64,000 nt of DNA, taken from Sphingobium sp. JS3065 (GTDB lineage Bacteria; Pseudomonadota; Alphaproteobacteria; Sphingomonadales; Sphingomonadaceae). Of this stretch, positions 27,968 through 38,283 are shown in pieces. The notes beneath the pieces were generated by a model that made no database searches, had not been told where the DNA came from, and was given only the letters and a program-made list of their open reading frames with translations. The stretch lies in contig NZ_CP102664.1 in assembly GCF_026427355.1 (NCBI RefSeq), positions 2,979,501 through 3,043,500 of the forward strand, read 5' to 3'. Positions within the stretch are counted from its first letter, which is position 1; each line of letters starts with the position of its first letter. The position numbers and the translations under genes are program-made.

Positions 27968-28092
27968 TTTGCCTTAATATCGTAACGGGTTGACGCACGC
28001 CGTCGGCCCTGTAGCTTCACCGCCGACCTTTCTCAGCCCGGTAGGACCGCATGATGTGCGTGAGCCTGTTGCTGATTGACGCGGTGCCCGAT

Positions 28093-28113
28093 GCCGGAAG
28101 CGCATGTTCCGGC
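28093..28113. promoter_or_regulatory. Hairpin in the long leader of the pyrophosphatase gene
   Basis: GCCGGAA-(7 bases)-TTCCGGC is a perfect 7-bp stem 83 bp before the hppA ATG. The gap from thiL to hppA is 228 bp and contains no gene. The hairpin could be a terminator remnant for thiL or part of a leader; no U tract follows. Confidence 0.35.
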
Positions 28114-28195
28114 GGCCCGCCTTTACGCCCTTCGCCCGCCCGTCATTCCCTGCGGAGCGGCCGATGACAGCCATAACAGGGGGAGAGGAACATCC

Positions 28196-30319
28196 ATGCA
28201 GATTGTCACGATTGCCATAGGGTGCGGCCTGCTGGCCGTGCTCTACGGCCTGTTCACCAGTCGACAGGTGCTGGCGGCCCCCGCCGGCAATGAAACCATG
28301 CAACAGATTGCGGGCGCGATTCAGGAAGGGGCGAAGGCCTATCTCGGCCGCCAATATACGACCATCGGCATGGTCGGCATCGTCGTCGCGGCGCTGGTCT
28401 TCTTCTTCCTTGGCGCGACGTCGACCATCGGGTTCCTGATCGGGGCCATCCTGTCGGGCGCGGCGGGCTTCATCGGCATGAACATCTCGGTGCGCGCCAA
28501 TGTCCGCACCGCCGAGGCCGCGCGGAATAGCTTGCAGAGCGGCCTCACCGTCGCTTTCCGGGCGGGCGCCATCACCGGCATGCTGGTGGCGGGGCTGGCC
28601 CTGCTCGCGATCAGCGTCTTCTTCTGGTATCTGACCGGACCGGCGGGCCACGCGCCCGATGATCGGCTGGTGATCGATTCCCTGGTGGCCCTGGCCTTCG
28701 GCGCCAGCCTCATCTCCATCTTCGCGCGCCTGGGCGGCGGCATCTTCACCAAGGCGGCGGACGTCGGCGCGGACCTGGTCGGCAAGGTCGAGGCAGGCAT
28801 TCCGGAGGACGATCCGCGCAACCCCGCCGTGATCGCGGACAATGTCGGCGACAATGTCGGCGACTGCGCGGGCATGGCCGCCGACCTGTTCGAAACCTAT
28901 GTGGTGACGGTCGGCGCGACCATGGTGCTGACCGCTTTGCTGGTGAAGGGCGTCGACAACGCCTTCCTGATGCAGCTCATGTCGCTGCCGCTGATTGTCG
29001 GCGGCGTGTGCATCATCACCTCCATCATCGGCACCTATATGGTGCGGCTGGGGTCGAGCCAGTCGATCATGGGCGCGCTCTACAAGGGTTTCTGGACGAC
29101 AGCGATCCTGTCGATCCCGGCGCTCTACGCGGTCACCCATTATACGCTGGGCGGCCTCGATGCCCGCTTCGGCACCGATCTGGACGGGGCGGGCGGCTAT
29201 ACCGGCATGGCGTTGTTCTGGTCGATGATGGTCGGGCTGGTCGTGACGGGGCTGATCGTCTGGATCACCGAATATTATACCGGAACCAACTACCGCCCGG
29301 TGCGCAGCATCGCCCGCGCTTCGGAAACCGGCCATGGCACCAATGTCATCCAGGGGCTGGCCGTCAGCCTGGAGGCGACCGCCCTGCCGACGCTGGTGAT
29401 CGTGGCGGGCATCATCGTCGCCCATCAACTGGCGGGCCTGATCGGCATCGCCTTCGCCGCGACCGCCATGCTGGCGCTGGCGGGCATGGTCGTGGCGCTG
29501 GACGCCTATGGCCCCGTGACCGACAATGCGGGCGGCATCGCGGAAATGGCGCATATGGAGGATAGCGTCCGCGTCAGGACCGACGCGCTCGACGCGGTGG
29601 GCAACACCACCAAGGCGGTGACGAAGGGCTATGCCATCGGTTCGGCGGGCCTTGCCGCGCTGGTGCTGTTCGGCGCCTATACGGAGGATCTGAAATTCTA
29701 CAACAGCGCGCTCGGCCTTACCGAGCCTGTCGATTTCAGCCTCTCCAACCCCTATGTCATCGTCGGCCTGCTGCTGGGCGCGCTGCTGCCCTATCTGTTC
29801 GGGGCCATGGGCATGACCGCCGTGGGCCGCGCAGCCGGTGACGTGGTCAAGGACGTGCGCGACCAGTTCGCCACCAACAAGGGCATCATGGAGGGCACGT
29901 CGCGGCCCAACTATGCCCGCACGGTGGACCTTGTCACCCGCGCCGCGATCAAGGAGATGATCGTGCCCAGCCTGCTTCCGGTGCTGGCGCCGATCGTCGT
30001 CTATTTCGCGATCTCGGCGGTGGCGGGGACGCCCAACGGCTTCGCCGCGCTTGGCGCGTTGCTGCTGGGCGTGATCGTCTCCGGCCTGTTCGTGGCGCTT
30101 TCCATGACGTCGGGCGGCGGGGCGTGGGACAATGCCAAGAAATATATCGAGGATGGCCATCATGGCGGCAAGGGCAGCGAAGCCCACAAGGCCGCGGTGA
30201 CCGGCGACACGGTAGGCGATCCTTACAAGGACACGGCTGGCCCGGCGGTGAATCCGATGATCAAGATCACCAATATCGTCGCGCTGCTGCTGCTGGCCGC
30301 GCTAGCGCACGGCGCGTAA
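28196..30319 (+). CDS. hppA: Membrane-bound K+-independent proton-translocating pyrophosphatase
   Basis: This 707-aa protein has about 16 membrane helices. The start at MQIVTIAIG is set by a GGGGGAGAGGAAC ribosome binding region. It carries the pyrophosphate-binding signature [20 protein letters not shown] and then [19 protein letters not shown]. At residues 469-473 the sequence is GNTTK: lysine at this place, instead of alanine, marks the K+-insensitive H+-pumping class. It hydrolyses PPi and pumps protons outward, saving energy from biosynthetic PPi. A strong terminator follows. Confidence 0.95.
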   Translation: MQIVTIAIGCGLLAVLYGLFTSRQVLAAPAGNETMQQIAGAIQEGAKAYLGRQYTTIGMVGIVVAALVFFFLGATSTIGFLIGAILSGAAGFIGMNISVRANVRTAEAARNSLQSGLTVAFRAGAITGMLVAGLALLAISVFFWYLTGPAGHAPDDRLVIDSLVALAFGASLISIFARLGGGIFTKAADVGADLVGKVEAGIPEDDPRNPAVIADNVGDNVGDCAGMAADLFETYVVTVGATMVLTALLVKGVDNAFLMQLMSLPLIVGGVCIITSIIGTYMVRLGSSQSIMGALYKGFWTTAILSIPALYAVTHYTLGGLDARFGTDLDGAGGYTGMALFWSMMVGLVVTGLIVWITEYYTGTNYRPVRSIARASETGHGTNVIQGLAVSLEATALPTLVIVAGIIVAHQLAGLIGIAFAATAMLALAGMVVALDAYGPVTDNAGGIAEMAHMEDSVRVRTDALDAVGNTTKAVTKGYAIGSAGLAALVLFGAYTEDLKFYNSALGLTEPVDFSLSNPYVIVGLLLGALLPYLFGAMGMTAVGRAAGDVVKDVRDQFATNKGIMEGTSRPNYARTVDLVTRAAIKEMIVPSLLPVLAPIVVYFAISAVAGTPNGFAALGALLLGVIVSGLFVALSMTSGGGAWDNAKKYIEDGHHGGKGSEAHKAAVTGDTVGDPYKDTAGPAVNPMIKITNIVALLLLAALAHGA

Positions 30320-30350
30320 ATTCCCGATCGAAAGGGAATGACAGGGAAAT

Positions 30351-30381
30351 GGCTCCGCCCGCAGCCGGGCGGAGCCTTTTT
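30351..30381 (+). terminator. Rho-independent terminator of hppA
   Basis: GGCTCCGCCCG-CAG-CCGGGCGGAGCC is followed directly by TTTTTT. It starts 31 bp after the hppA stop. Confidence 0.9.
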
Positions 30382-30496
30382 TACGGACGGGCCGCGATCG
30401 TCGTCACAAATCGGAAACGCACCAGTCACATTATTGTAACGAAAAAGTCATAGTGGGCCAGCCGTTCGCCAGGATGGGCGAGGGGAGAATATCACC

Positions 30497-31177
30497 ATGC
30501 GACTGACCTCTAAGCTGCTGCCCATACTTGCCCTGTTGGCCGTTCCGGCCGTGGCCCATGCCAGCGAGGACGAACAGCTTTGGACCACCGCCAGCGCAAC
30601 GGTGAAGCTGAGCGATCATTGGCGCTTCTCGCAGGAGGTCGTCGCCCGCTTCAGCGACGATCGCGATGGGCTGTACGAGGTCGAGATGAATTCGTTGATC
30701 GGCTACAAGGTCAGCAAGAAAATCACCGTCTGGGCGGGCTATACCCATGACCCCAATTACAATGCTGGTCATTTCGCGGTGATGGAGCATCGCGGCCGCC
30801 AGCAGGTGACCTTCGACAATATCGTGAAGATCGGTCCCGGCCAGCTCAGCGCCCGCCTGCGGCTGGAGGAGCGCTGGCGCGAAGGGGTGGACGGCACCGC
30901 CTGGCGCCTGCGCCCCTATGTCAAATATGTGCTGCCGTTCAGGGAAGGCGGCAAGACCGCGCTGCTGCTGAGCCATGAAAGCTTCATCGATTTCAACACC
31001 ACCAATTTCCAGCGCGTCCAGGGCGAGGAGCGGATGCGCAACCTGATCGCCATCACCACCCCGCTCGCGAAGAATGTGAATGCGGAGATCGGCTATCTGC
31101 ACCAGCATGGCTTCCGGCCGAATGCCGACGACAGCAACGACAATGTGGCGTCCTTTTCCCTGGGATTCAGTTTCTGA
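30497..31177 (+). CDS. DUF2490 family outer-membrane protein
   Basis: This 226-aa protein has a signal peptide (MRLTSKLLPILALLAVPAVAHA, cleavage near residue 22) and then alternating amphipathic strands with many aromatic residues, ending in SFSLGFSF with a terminal Phe, typical of outer-membrane beta-barrels. The WTTASATVKLSDHWRFSQE and YEVEMNSLIGYKVSKK patterns fit DUF2490. The function is unknown. It sits alone after the hppA terminator. Confidence 0.85.
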   Translation: MRLTSKLLPILALLAVPAVAHASEDEQLWTTASATVKLSDHWRFSQEVVARFSDDRDGLYEVEMNSLIGYKVSKKITVWAGYTHDPNYNAGHFAVMEHRGRQQVTFDNIVKIGPGQLSARLRLEERWREGVDGTAWRLRPYVKYVLPFREGGKTALLLSHESFIDFNTTNFQRVQGEERMRNLIAITTPLAKNVNAEIGYLHQHGFRPNADDSNDNVASFSLGFSF

Positions 31178-31184
31178 ATAAACA

Positions 31185-31246
31185 TGAAATCCTCCCTGCG
31201 CGAAGCGTGGGGAGGGGGACCATGCGCAGCATGGTGGAGGGGAAGT
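31185..31246. repeat. CT/GA-rich palindromic intergenic repeat
   Basis: TCCTCCCTGCGCGAAGCG, then GGGGAGGGGGACC, ATGCGCAGCATGG and GGAGGGG form nested small palindromes. This looks like a sphingomonad dispersed repeat related to the element after mnmA. Confidence 0.45.
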
Positions 31247-31339
31247 TTCGAAGGTCGCGCCCCTATCCACGCCACCGGCCCGATGAAGCGGGGCATCCAC
31301 ACTTGCCCGCTCCCACCCCACACCCCTATATGCCGCGCC

Positions 31340-32476
31340 ATGACCAGCGAACCCTTCCGCTCGCAACTGGCCGCGCTTGAAAGGCGCGGCCGCCTGCGTC
31401 GTCTGATCCCCCGTTCCGGCCGGGATTTCGCCTCCAACGACTATCTCGGCCTCGCCTCCGACCCCATCGTCGCGCAGGCCGTGGCCGATGCGGTGGCGCG
31501 GGGCGTGCCGGTGGGGTCGGGCGGTTCGCGGCTGCTGCGCGGCAACGCCCCCGAACATGAAGGGCTGGAGGCGAAGGCCGCCGATTTCTTCAAGACCCAG
31601 GGCGCGCTGTTCATGGCGAACGGCTTCGCCGCCAATCTGGCGCTGTTTTCCACCTTGCCCCAGCGGGGCGACCTGATCGTCGCGGACGAGCTGATCCACG
31701 CCAGCGTCCATGACGGCATCCGCATGTCGAAGGGGACGACGGTCTTCGCCCGCCATAACGATGTGCAGAGCTTCGCCGACCTGATCGCCGCCTGGCGGCA
31801 GGAAGGCGGCAAGGGCAGGGTCTGGATCGCGGTGGAGACGCTCTATTCCATGGATGGCGACATGGCGCCGCTCAGCGACCTCGCGACATTGGCGGCCCGG
31901 CATGAGGCGATGCTGATTCTGGACGAAGCCCATGGTACGGGCGTTTTCGGTCCATCGGGACGCGGCCTCTCGGCGGGGCTGGACGGGCTGCACAATGTCG
32001 TGACGCTGCACACCTGCGGCAAGGCGATGGGGGTGGAGGGCGCGCTGATCTGCGGGCCGCGCCTGCTGATCGACTATCTGATCAACCGGGCGCGGGCCTT
32101 CATCTTCTCCACCGCGCCCTCGCCGCTGATGGCGGTCGCGGTATCGGCGGCGCTCGACCGGATCGAACAGGCGAGCGACCTGCGCGACCGGTTGAAAACG
32201 CTGCGGGTCGATGCGGGCGAAGCGATTTGCGCGCCGCTCGGCCTGCCCGCCCCGCGCAGCCAGATCATCCCGGTCATATTGGGCGAGGACCGCCGCGCCA
32301 TGGCCGCCGCCGCCGCCTTGCAGGAGGCGGGGTTCGATGTGCGCGGCATCCGTCCCCCAACCGTGCCGCCGGGCACCAGCCGCCTGCGGATTTCGCTGAC
32401 CCTGAATGTCGGCCGCGCCGACATCGCCGCGCTGGGCGAGGAACTCGTCCGGATAGTGGGCCGGGCGGCGGCGTGA
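31340..32476 (+). CDS. bioF: 8-amino-7-oxononanoate synthase
   Basis: This 378-aa PLP enzyme starts at MTSEPFRSQLAAL, where the family begins. It has DFASNDYLGLASDP, the GGSRLLRGN segment, DEAHGTGVFGPSGRG, and HTCGKAMGVEGA with the PLP-binding lysine. It condenses pimeloyl-thioester with alanine, the first step of the biotin ring assembly. The GTG of bioD overlaps its stop by four bases. Confidence 0.95.
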   Translation: MTSEPFRSQLAALERRGRLRRLIPRSGRDFASNDYLGLASDPIVAQAVADAVARGVPVGSGGSRLLRGNAPEHEGLEAKAADFFKTQGALFMANGFAANLALFSTLPQRGDLIVADELIHASVHDGIRMSKGTTVFARHNDVQSFADLIAAWRQEGGKGRVWIAVETLYSMDGDMAPLSDLATLAARHEAMLILDEAHGTGVFGPSGRGLSAGLDGLHNVVTLHTCGKAMGVEGALICGPRLLIDYLINRARAFIFSTAPSPLMAVAVSAALDRIEQASDLRDRLKTLRVDAGEAICAPLGLPAPRSQIIPVILGEDRRAMAAAAALQEAGFDVRGIRPPTVPPGTSRLRISLTLNVGRADIAALGEELVRIVGRAAA

Positions 32477-33087
32477 GCGTCTTCGTCGTCACCGGCACGG
32501 ATACCGACATCGGCAAGACGGTGTTCGCGGCGGGCCTCGCCGGAGCGCTGGGCGCTTATTATTGGAAGCCGGTGCAGGCGGGCGTCGATCCGCAGGGCGA
32601 CAAGGAACGGGTGGCGGCGCTGTCGGGCCTGCCCGCCTCGCACATCCTGCCCGAAGCCTATCGCCTGACCACGCCCGCCTCGCCCCATCTGGCGGCGCGG
32701 ATCGACGGGGTGGAGATCGCCCTCGACCGGCTGGCCCTGCCGCAGGTCGACGGCCCGCTGGTGGTGGAGGGCGCGGGCGGCCTGATGGTCCCGGTCAGCG
32801 AGACGCTGCTGATGATCGACCTGTTCGCTTATTGGGGCGCGCCTGTCATCCTCTGCGCCCGGACGGGGCTGGGTACGATCAACCATAGCCTGCTCAGCAT
32901 AGAGGCGCTGCGGGCGCGGAATATTCCCATCGCGGGGATCGCCTTCATCGGCGAACCGCATGAGGAGAATGAGCGGATCATTCCGAAGCTGGGCAAGGTC
33001 CGCAGCCTTGGGCGGTTGCCCTATCTCGATCCGCTGGATGCGCAGACATTGGGTGCGGCCTTCACCGCATCGATCTACCTGTCCTGA
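32473..33087 (+). CDS. bioD: Dethiobiotin synthetase
   Basis: This 204-aa P-loop protein starts at GTG 32473 (MSVFVVTGTDTDIGKT), where TGTDTDIGKT is the Walker A motif. YYWKPVQAG and VVEGAGGLMVPVSE match the family. It forms the ureido ring of dethiobiotin from 7,8-diaminopelargonate, CO2 and ATP. It is coupled to bioF by a GTGA overlap. bioA is 3 kb downstream, separated by two unrelated genes; bioB is not in the window. Confidence 0.95.
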   Translation: MSVFVVTGTDTDIGKTVFAAGLAGALGAYYWKPVQAGVDPQGDKERVAALSGLPASHILPEAYRLTTPASPHLAARIDGVEIALDRLALPQVDGPLVVEGAGGLMVPVSETLLMIDLFAYWGAPVILCARTGLGTINHSLLSIEALRARNIPIAGIAFIGEPHEENERIIPKLGKVRSLGRLPYLDPLDAQTLGAAFTASIYLS

Positions 33088-33105
33088 CCGTTCATTCCCT
33101 CTCCC

Positions 33106-33180
33106 CGTTCGGGCTGAGCGAAGTCGAAGCCTCTCCTTCTTCAAAAAAGAACAGCATTTCGACAAGCTCAGTGCGAACGG
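33106..33180. repeat. REP-like palindromic intergenic element
   Basis: CGTTCGGGCTGAGCGAAGTC at the left and TTCGACAAGCTCAGTGCGAA at the right are inverted arms separated by CTCTCCTTCTTCAAAAAAG. It belongs to the family at 11345 and 17073 and fills much of the 250-bp gap after bioD. Confidence 0.65.
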
Positions 33181-33338
33181 AGTCGGATGATTTGGGCGCG
33201 TTCATTCTCCTCCCCAAAGCCGCAAGCGTCGCCCATTTTTCGACCAACGACATGGACATCGCTGCCGCGGGACGCTCAACTCCCGGCCATCATGGGTGCG
33301 TCCGCGTGCCCTGACCAGATGAAGCAAGGGAAGCTTTG

Positions 33339-35366
33339 ATGAAATATCTCCTCCTCGGCGCGGCGGCAGTTGCGCTGGCCACCGGCGCGTCCGTCGCCCA
33401 AACCAGTCCGGCAAAATCCGATCCGGCGAAACCCACTTACGGCAGCTATGGCTTCGACAGCGCCGGCATGGACAAGTCGGTCAAGCCCGGCGACGATTTC
33501 TACGATCATGCCAATGGCACATGGGCGAAAAACACGCCGATTCCGGCCGACAAATCCAGTTATGGCGCCTTCAACACGCTGGACGACCTGTCCCGCGAGC
33601 GGACCAAGGCCATTCTCGACGCCGCGCAGGGCGACCCGAACAGCAAGATCGGCAACGCTTATGCCAGCTATCTCGACGCCGCCACGGTGGAGAAGCAGGG
33701 CCTGACCCCCGCCAAACCGTGGCTCGCGAAGATCGCGGCGGTGAAGGACAAGGCCGCCTATGCCAAACTCGCCGCCGAAGCCGCCCGCGCCGGAATCGAC
33801 GGCCCCTTCGGTTTCTACGTCAATCAGGACGACAAAGACCCGGAAACCTACATACTGGTCCTGCACCAGTCCGGCCTGGGCCTGCCCGACCGCGATTTCT
33901 ACCTGGAACCCGACGCGAAGATGGCGGCGATCCGCACCGCCTATGTCGCGCATCTGGAAAAGATGCTGACGCTCGCCGGGGAACCCGACGCCAAGGCCCG
34001 CGCCGCCGCGCTGATGGCGTTCGAAACGGAAGTGGCCAAGGTCCACTGGACCCAGGTCGACAGTCGCGACGCCGACAAGACCTATAACAAGATGACGCTG
34101 GCCGACCTGCAAAAGGCCGCGCCGGGCTTCGACTTCACCGCTTATTTCGCCGCCAACAAGCTCGCCCCCAAGGATCTGCTGGTGTCGCAGCCGAGCGCCG
34201 TCAGCGGAGAAGCCGCGCTGATCGCCAAGGCTCCTGTCGGCGTGCTGAAGGATGCGCTGCTGCTGCGCACGCTGCACAGCTTTGCCGACCAGTTGCCGGA
34301 CGCGGTGGCCAATGAGAATTTCGCCTTTTACGGCACCACCCTGTCAGGCACGCCGGAACGCGAAGCCCGCTGGAAACGGGCGGTGGACTTCCTGAAATCC
34401 TCCATGGGCGAGGAAGTGGGCAAGGCCTATGTCGCCCAATATTTCCCGCCCGAAACCAAGGCGGCGATGGACCAGCTCGTCAGGAATGTGATCGCCGCCA
34501 TGGGCCGCCGCATCGACGGCCTCCCATGGATGAGCGACGCCGCCAAGGCCCGCGCCCACAAGAAGCTGGCCGCCTTCACGCCCAAGATCGGCTATCCCGA
34601 CAAGTGGCGCGACTATACCGGCCTGACGATGAAGCGCGACGACCTGTTCGGCAATGCGCTGCGGTCGAACCAGTATGAATTCGACTATCAGGTCGGCAAG
34701 CTCGGCAAGCCCATCTACCGCTGGGAATGGGGCATGACCCCGATGGAGATCAACGCCTACGCCAATTTCGGCATGGTGGAGATCGTCTTCCCCGCCGCCA
34801 TCCTGCAACCGCCCTTCTTCGATCCCCATGCCGATCCGGCGGTCAATTATGGCGGCATTGGCGCGGTGATCGGCCATGAACTCAGCCATCATTTCGACGA
34901 TCAGGGCGCGAAATATGACGAGACGGGCAAGCTCAACCAATGGTGGAGCGACCGGGACGTCGCCAATTTCAAGGCGCTGACCGATAAACTGGTCAAGCAA
35001 TATGACGCCTATGAACCCTTCCCCGGCGCGCATGTGAAGGGCGCCTTCACCCTGGGCGAGAATATCGGCGACCTGGCCGGAGTCGCGGTGGCGCTGGACG
35101 CCTATCACGCCTCGCTGGGCGGCAAGCCCGCCCCGGTGATCGACGGCACGACCGGCGACGAACGCTTCTTCCTGGGCTGGGCGCAGGTGTGGCGGCGCAA
35201 CTATCGCGAACCCAATCTGCGCCAGCGGCTCGTCACCGATCCGCATTCCCCGTCGCAATATCGCGCCGACACCGTGCGCAATTTCGACCAATGGTATTCG
35301 GCGTTCAAGCCGGAGGCGGGCGGCAAGATATATCTGGCACCGCAGGATCGCGTGAAGATCTGGTAA
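33339..35366 (+). CDS. M13 family zinc metallopeptidase (PepO-like)
   Basis: This 675-aa protein starts at ATG 33339 with a signal peptide (MKYLLLGAAAVALATGASVAQ). It is full length for neprilysin-type M13 peptidases. The zinc site GAVIGHELSHHFDDQG has the HExxH motif and GENIGDLAGVAVALDAY gives the third ligand; NAYAN of the substrate-binding strand is present. It is a secreted or periplasmic oligopeptidase. It interrupts the biotin gene cluster. Confidence 0.94.
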   Translation: MKYLLLGAAAVALATGASVAQTSPAKSDPAKPTYGSYGFDSAGMDKSVKPGDDFYDHANGTWAKNTPIPADKSSYGAFNTLDDLSRERTKAILDAAQGDPNSKIGNAYASYLDAATVEKQGLTPAKPWLAKIAAVKDKAAYAKLAAEAARAGIDGPFGFYVNQDDKDPETYILVLHQSGLGLPDRDFYLEPDAKMAAIRTAYVAHLEKMLTLAGEPDAKARAAALMAFETEVAKVHWTQVDSRDADKTYNKMTLADLQKAAPGFDFTAYFAANKLAPKDLLVSQPSAVSGEAALIAKAPVGVLKDALLLRTLHSFADQLPDAVANENFAFYGTTLSGTPEREARWKRAVDFLKSSMGEEVGKAYVAQYFPPETKAAMDQLVRNVIAAMGRRIDGLPWMSDAAKARAHKKLAAFTPKIGYPDKWRDYTGLTMKRDDLFGNALRSNQYEFDYQVGKLGKPIYRWEWGMTPMEINAYANFGMVEIVFPAAILQPPFFDPHADPAVNYGGIGAVIGHELSHHFDDQGAKYDETGKLNQWWSDRDVANFKALTDKLVKQYDAYEPFPGAHVKGAFTLGENIGDLAGVAVALDAYHASLGGKPAPVIDGTTGDERFFLGWAQVWRRNYREPNLRQRLVTDPHSPSQYRADTVRNFDQWYSAFKPEAGGKIYLAPQDRVKIW

Positions 35367-35375
35367 GAATCGAAG

Positions 35376-35407
35376 GGGGCCGGATCAGCGCGAATCCGGC
35401 CCCTTTT
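35376..35407 (+). terminator. Rho-independent terminator of the M13 peptidase gene
   Basis: GGGGCCGGAT-(8 bases)-ATCCGGCCCC followed by TTTT; it starts 10 bp after the stop codon. Confidence 0.88.
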
Positions 35408-35584
35408 CCGTTCCGGCAAAGCAACGATATTCCGCAACGGCGAAACGTTTTGGTCACGCGATAAACTGCATTTTCCTTGTTGACCGTCTCTTAAATGCAA
35501 CATTTTATCGGATCGCCCTTTTATCCCGACAACCTCTTCCACAGCTTGGCGTTCAAACATTGGTTAAAGTTGAGGAGAAGCAAT

Positions 35585-36022
35585 TTGTCGGGTTTGAATA
35601 ACATTCTTCTGAAGGCCGGTGTCGCATCGATCGCACTGGCCGCCGCCGCTCCGGTTCTGGCCCAGGATGCTGCCGCCCCGGCCGCGCCAGCGCAGGCTGC
35701 GCCCGCCGCCCCGGCCGCAGGCGCCAGCACTTTTTCGGACGCCGATATCAAGCAGTTCGCCGCGGCCGCCGTCGAGGTGACGAAGATCCAGCAGGACAGC
35801 TCGATCGCCGCCGCCGACAAGCAGCCCAAGATGCTCGCGGCGCTCCAGGCGTCGGGCATCCCGCCGGAAAAGTTCAACCAGATCGGTCAGGCCGCCGCCG
35901 CTGATCCTGCGCTCCAGCAGAAGATCCAGGCAGCCGCTCCGGCGTCGGCCGCCCCGGCGGCTCCGGATGCTGGCGCTGCTCCGGCCGCCCCCGCGTCACC
36001 GGCCACCCCGCCCGCGCAGTAA
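35585..36022 (+). CDS. DUF4168-like secreted protein
   Basis: This 145-aa protein probably starts with TTG at 35585, because GAGGAG lies 7 bases before it and a signal peptide (LLKAGVASIALAAAAPVLAQ) then follows at once. The core TFSDADIKQFAAAAVEVTKIQ and MLAALQASGIPPEKFNQIGQ fits DUF4168. Ala/Pro-rich low-complexity stretches flank the core on both sides. It is predicted periplasmic. The function of the family is unknown. Confidence 0.78.
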   Translation: MSGLNNILLKAGVASIALAAAAPVLAQDAAAPAAPAQAAPAAPAAGASTFSDADIKQFAAAAVEVTKIQQDSSIAAADKQPKMLAALQASGIPPEKFNQIGQAAAADPALQQKIQAAAPASAAPAAPDAGAAPAAPASPATPPAQ

Positions 36023-36066
36023 GCGCGGCATTGCACAGAGGGAGGTCATGGGCCTAAGCAGCGGCC

Positions 36067-37356
36067 ATGACCTCCCCTGTCTGGCATCCTTTTTTCCAGC
36101 ACGGCCTGAATGAGCCGATCCCCCACGTCGAACGGGCGGAGGGGGCCTTGCTGCATCTGGCCGATGGCGGCACGCTGATCGACGCCATTTCAAGCTGGTG
36201 GGTGGCGACCCACGGCCATTGCCATCCCCGGATCGCGGCGGCCATCGCCGATCAGGCGGGCAAGCTGGATCAACTCATCTTCGCCGGCTACACCCACGGC
36301 CCGGCGGAGGAAGTGGCGCGCGGGCTGGTCGATATCGCGCCCCGGGCTGCGGGCCGCGATTCGCTCGCCCATGTCTTTTTCTCCGACAGCGGCTCCACCG
36401 CGGTCGAGGTCGCGCTCAAAATGGCGCTCGGCTATTGGCACAATCTGGCGCTGGATGGCCTGTCCGAACCGCGCCACCGCATCCTCGTGCTCCAGCACAG
36501 CTATCATGGCGACACCATCGGCACCATGTCGGTGGGCGAGCGCGGCGTTTACAACGCCGCCTGGTCGCCGTTGCTGTTCGATGTGGAGACCATCCCCTTT
36601 CCTGCCCCCGGCGCGGAACAGGCGACCCTGGACGCCCTTGAAGCGGCCTGCGCGCAAAGGCCCGCCGCCTTCATCGTCGAGCCGCTGATCCTGGGGGCAG
36701 GGGGAATGCTGATCTACCCGCCCTCCGTCCTGCGCGACATGGCCGCGATCTGCGCCCGTCACGACGTCCTCTTCATCGCGGACGAGGTGATGACCGGCTG
36801 GGGCCGCACCGGCACGCTCTTCGCCTGCGAGCAGGCGGGCGTCGTCCCGGATATCATGGCGGTGGCCAAGGGCATCACCGGCGGCGCCATCCCTCTCGCC
36901 GCCACGCTCGCCACGCCCCGCATCTTCGAGGCGCACAGATCCAGCGACCGCGCCCGCCTTTTCTATCATTCCAGCAGCTACACCGCGAACGCCATCGCCT
37001 GCGCCGCCGCTGCCGCCAATCTCGCCATCTGGCGGGAAGAGGATGTGCTGGGCCGCATCGCGATTCTGGGCAAAGCCATGGCGGAGCGACTCGAAAAGCT
37101 CAGCGCGCATCCTGCCTTTGCCAACCCCCGCCAACTGGGTGTGATAGCCGCCATCGACCTGATTGCCCCCGATGCGGGCTATCTCTCCGACCTCGCCCCG
37201 CGCCTCCGCGCTTTCGCCGGAGAACAGGGCCTCTTGCTGCGCCCGCTCGGCAACACCATCTATCTCATGCCGCCCTATTGCCTTGACGCGGATCAGCTCG
37301 ATCACGTCTTTGCGGTGCTCCAAAAAGCCGGCGATGCATTTGGCGCTTCAGCCTGA
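36067..37356 (+). CDS. bioA: Adenosylmethionine-8-amino-7-oxononanoate aminotransferase
   Basis: This 429-aa class III aminotransferase starts [17 protein letters not shown], a typical BioA opening. It contains [46 protein letters not shown] and the PLP lysine in [13 protein letters not shown]. It makes 7,8-diaminopelargonate using S-adenosylmethionine as amino donor. Together with bioF-bioD 3 kb upstream it gives three of the four late biotin steps. Confidence 0.94.
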   Translation: MTSPVWHPFFQHGLNEPIPHVERAEGALLHLADGGTLIDAISSWWVATHGHCHPRIAAAIADQAGKLDQLIFAGYTHGPAEEVARGLVDIAPRAAGRDSLAHVFFSDSGSTAVEVALKMALGYWHNLALDGLSEPRHRILVLQHSYHGDTIGTMSVGERGVYNAAWSPLLFDVETIPFPAPGAEQATLDALEAACAQRPAAFIVEPLILGAGGMLIYPPSVLRDMAAICARHDVLFIADEVMTGWGRTGTLFACEQAGVVPDIMAVAKGITGGAIPLAATLATPRIFEAHRSSDRARLFYHSSSYTANAIACAAAAANLAIWREEDVLGRIAILGKAMAERLEKLSAHPAFANPRQLGVIAAIDLIAPDAGYLSDLAPRLRAFAGEQGLLLRPLGNTIYLMPPYCLDADQLDHVFAVLQKAGDAFGASA

Positions 37357-37414
37357 CTTTCTTTTTCAGCATTTTGGCGCTATGGCGGCGCGATTTTTCG
37401 ACTTCCAGGATATT

Positions 37415-37633
37415 ATGGCAAAAGAAGAACTGCTTGAAATGCGCGGACAGGTTGTGGAGCTTCTCCCCAACGCCATGTTCCGCGTTCGGCTTGAAAATGA
37501 TCACGAGATCCTCGGCCACACCGCCGGCAAGATGCGCAAGAACCGCATCCGCGTGCTGGTGGGCGACGAAGTGCTGGTCGAACTGACCCCCTACGACCTG
37601 ACCAAGGGTCGGATCACTTACCGCTTCAAATAA
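37415..37633 (+). CDS. infA: Translation initiation factor IF-1
   Basis: This 72-aa protein has the exact length and sequence style of IF-1: [19 protein letters not shown], then [20 protein letters not shown] and [12 protein letters not shown]. It is a single OB fold occupying the A site of the 30S subunit during initiation. It is followed after 12 bp by maf, then RNase E/G-like and yacG, a common alphaproteobacterial order. Confidence 0.97.
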   Translation: MAKEELLEMRGQVVELLPNAMFRVRLENDHEILGHTAGKMRKNRIRVLVGDEVLVELTPYDLTKGRITYRFK

Positions 37634-37645
37634 GCCGCTTTTTCG

Positions 37646-38218
37646 ATGCGGCTCATCCTTGCTTCGGCTTCTCCCAGACGGTGTGAACTTCTGGGTCAGA
37701 TCGGCGCGTCTCCGGACGCGGTGGACCCGGCTGACCTCGACGAAACACCCCTGAAGGGCGAACTTCCCGCCGCCTACGCGGCCCGCGTCGCTGCCGAAAA
37801 GGGCGCGTTGGTCGCAGCTCGCCACCCCGGCGCGCTGGTCCTCTCCGGCGACACGGTGGTCGCGGCAGGCCGCCGCATCCTGCCCAAGGCGGAGAGCGAG
37901 GCCGAAGCGCGCAAATGCCTCGAACTCCTGTCAGGCCGCCGCCACCGCGTCCTGAGCGCGATCACCCTGATCGATGCGGAGGGCAAGGCGCGCCATCGCC
38001 TCTCGACCAATATCGTCATCTTCAAACGCCTCGATCGCACCGAAATCGAAGCCTATATCGCGTCGGAGGAATGGCACGGCAAGGCAGGAGGCTATGCGAT
38101 CCAGGGCCGCGCCGCGGGCCTGATCCGCGCCATCCAGGGCAGCCATAGCGCGATCATGGGCCTGCCCCTTTACGAAACCCGCGCGCTGCTGAAGGCAGCG
38201 GGCTACCCATTGGACTAG
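37646..38218 (+). CDS. maf: Maf family nucleoside triphosphate pyrophosphatase
   Basis: This 190-aa protein has the N-terminal LASASPRRCELL motif of Maf proteins, VLSGDTVVAAGRRILPK and the C-terminal AGGYAIQGRAAGLI (with the usual KAGGYAIQG). Maf enzymes hydrolyse non-canonical or methylated nucleotides and canonical dTTP/UTP. Which subfamily this is cannot be decided by eye. It is probably co-transcribed with infA. Confidence 0.93.
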   Translation: MRLILASASPRRCELLGQIGASPDAVDPADLDETPLKGELPAAYAARVAAEKGALVAARHPGALVLSGDTVVAAGRRILPKAESEAEARKCLELLSGRRHRVLSAITLIDAEGKARHRLSTNIVIFKRLDRTEIEAYIASEEWHGKAGGYAIQGRAAGLIRAIQGSHSAIMGLPLYETRALLKAAGYPLD

Positions 38219-38283
38219 AGTGATTGCAAGGGGAATGGCACATTTCCCGGCTCGGCAATCGCGACCAACAGGACTGAACAGCT

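Noticed and set aside
27974..30187. A 737-codon open frame on the minus strand
   Set aside because: It is antisense to hppA and has extremely His/Asp/Arg-rich composition.
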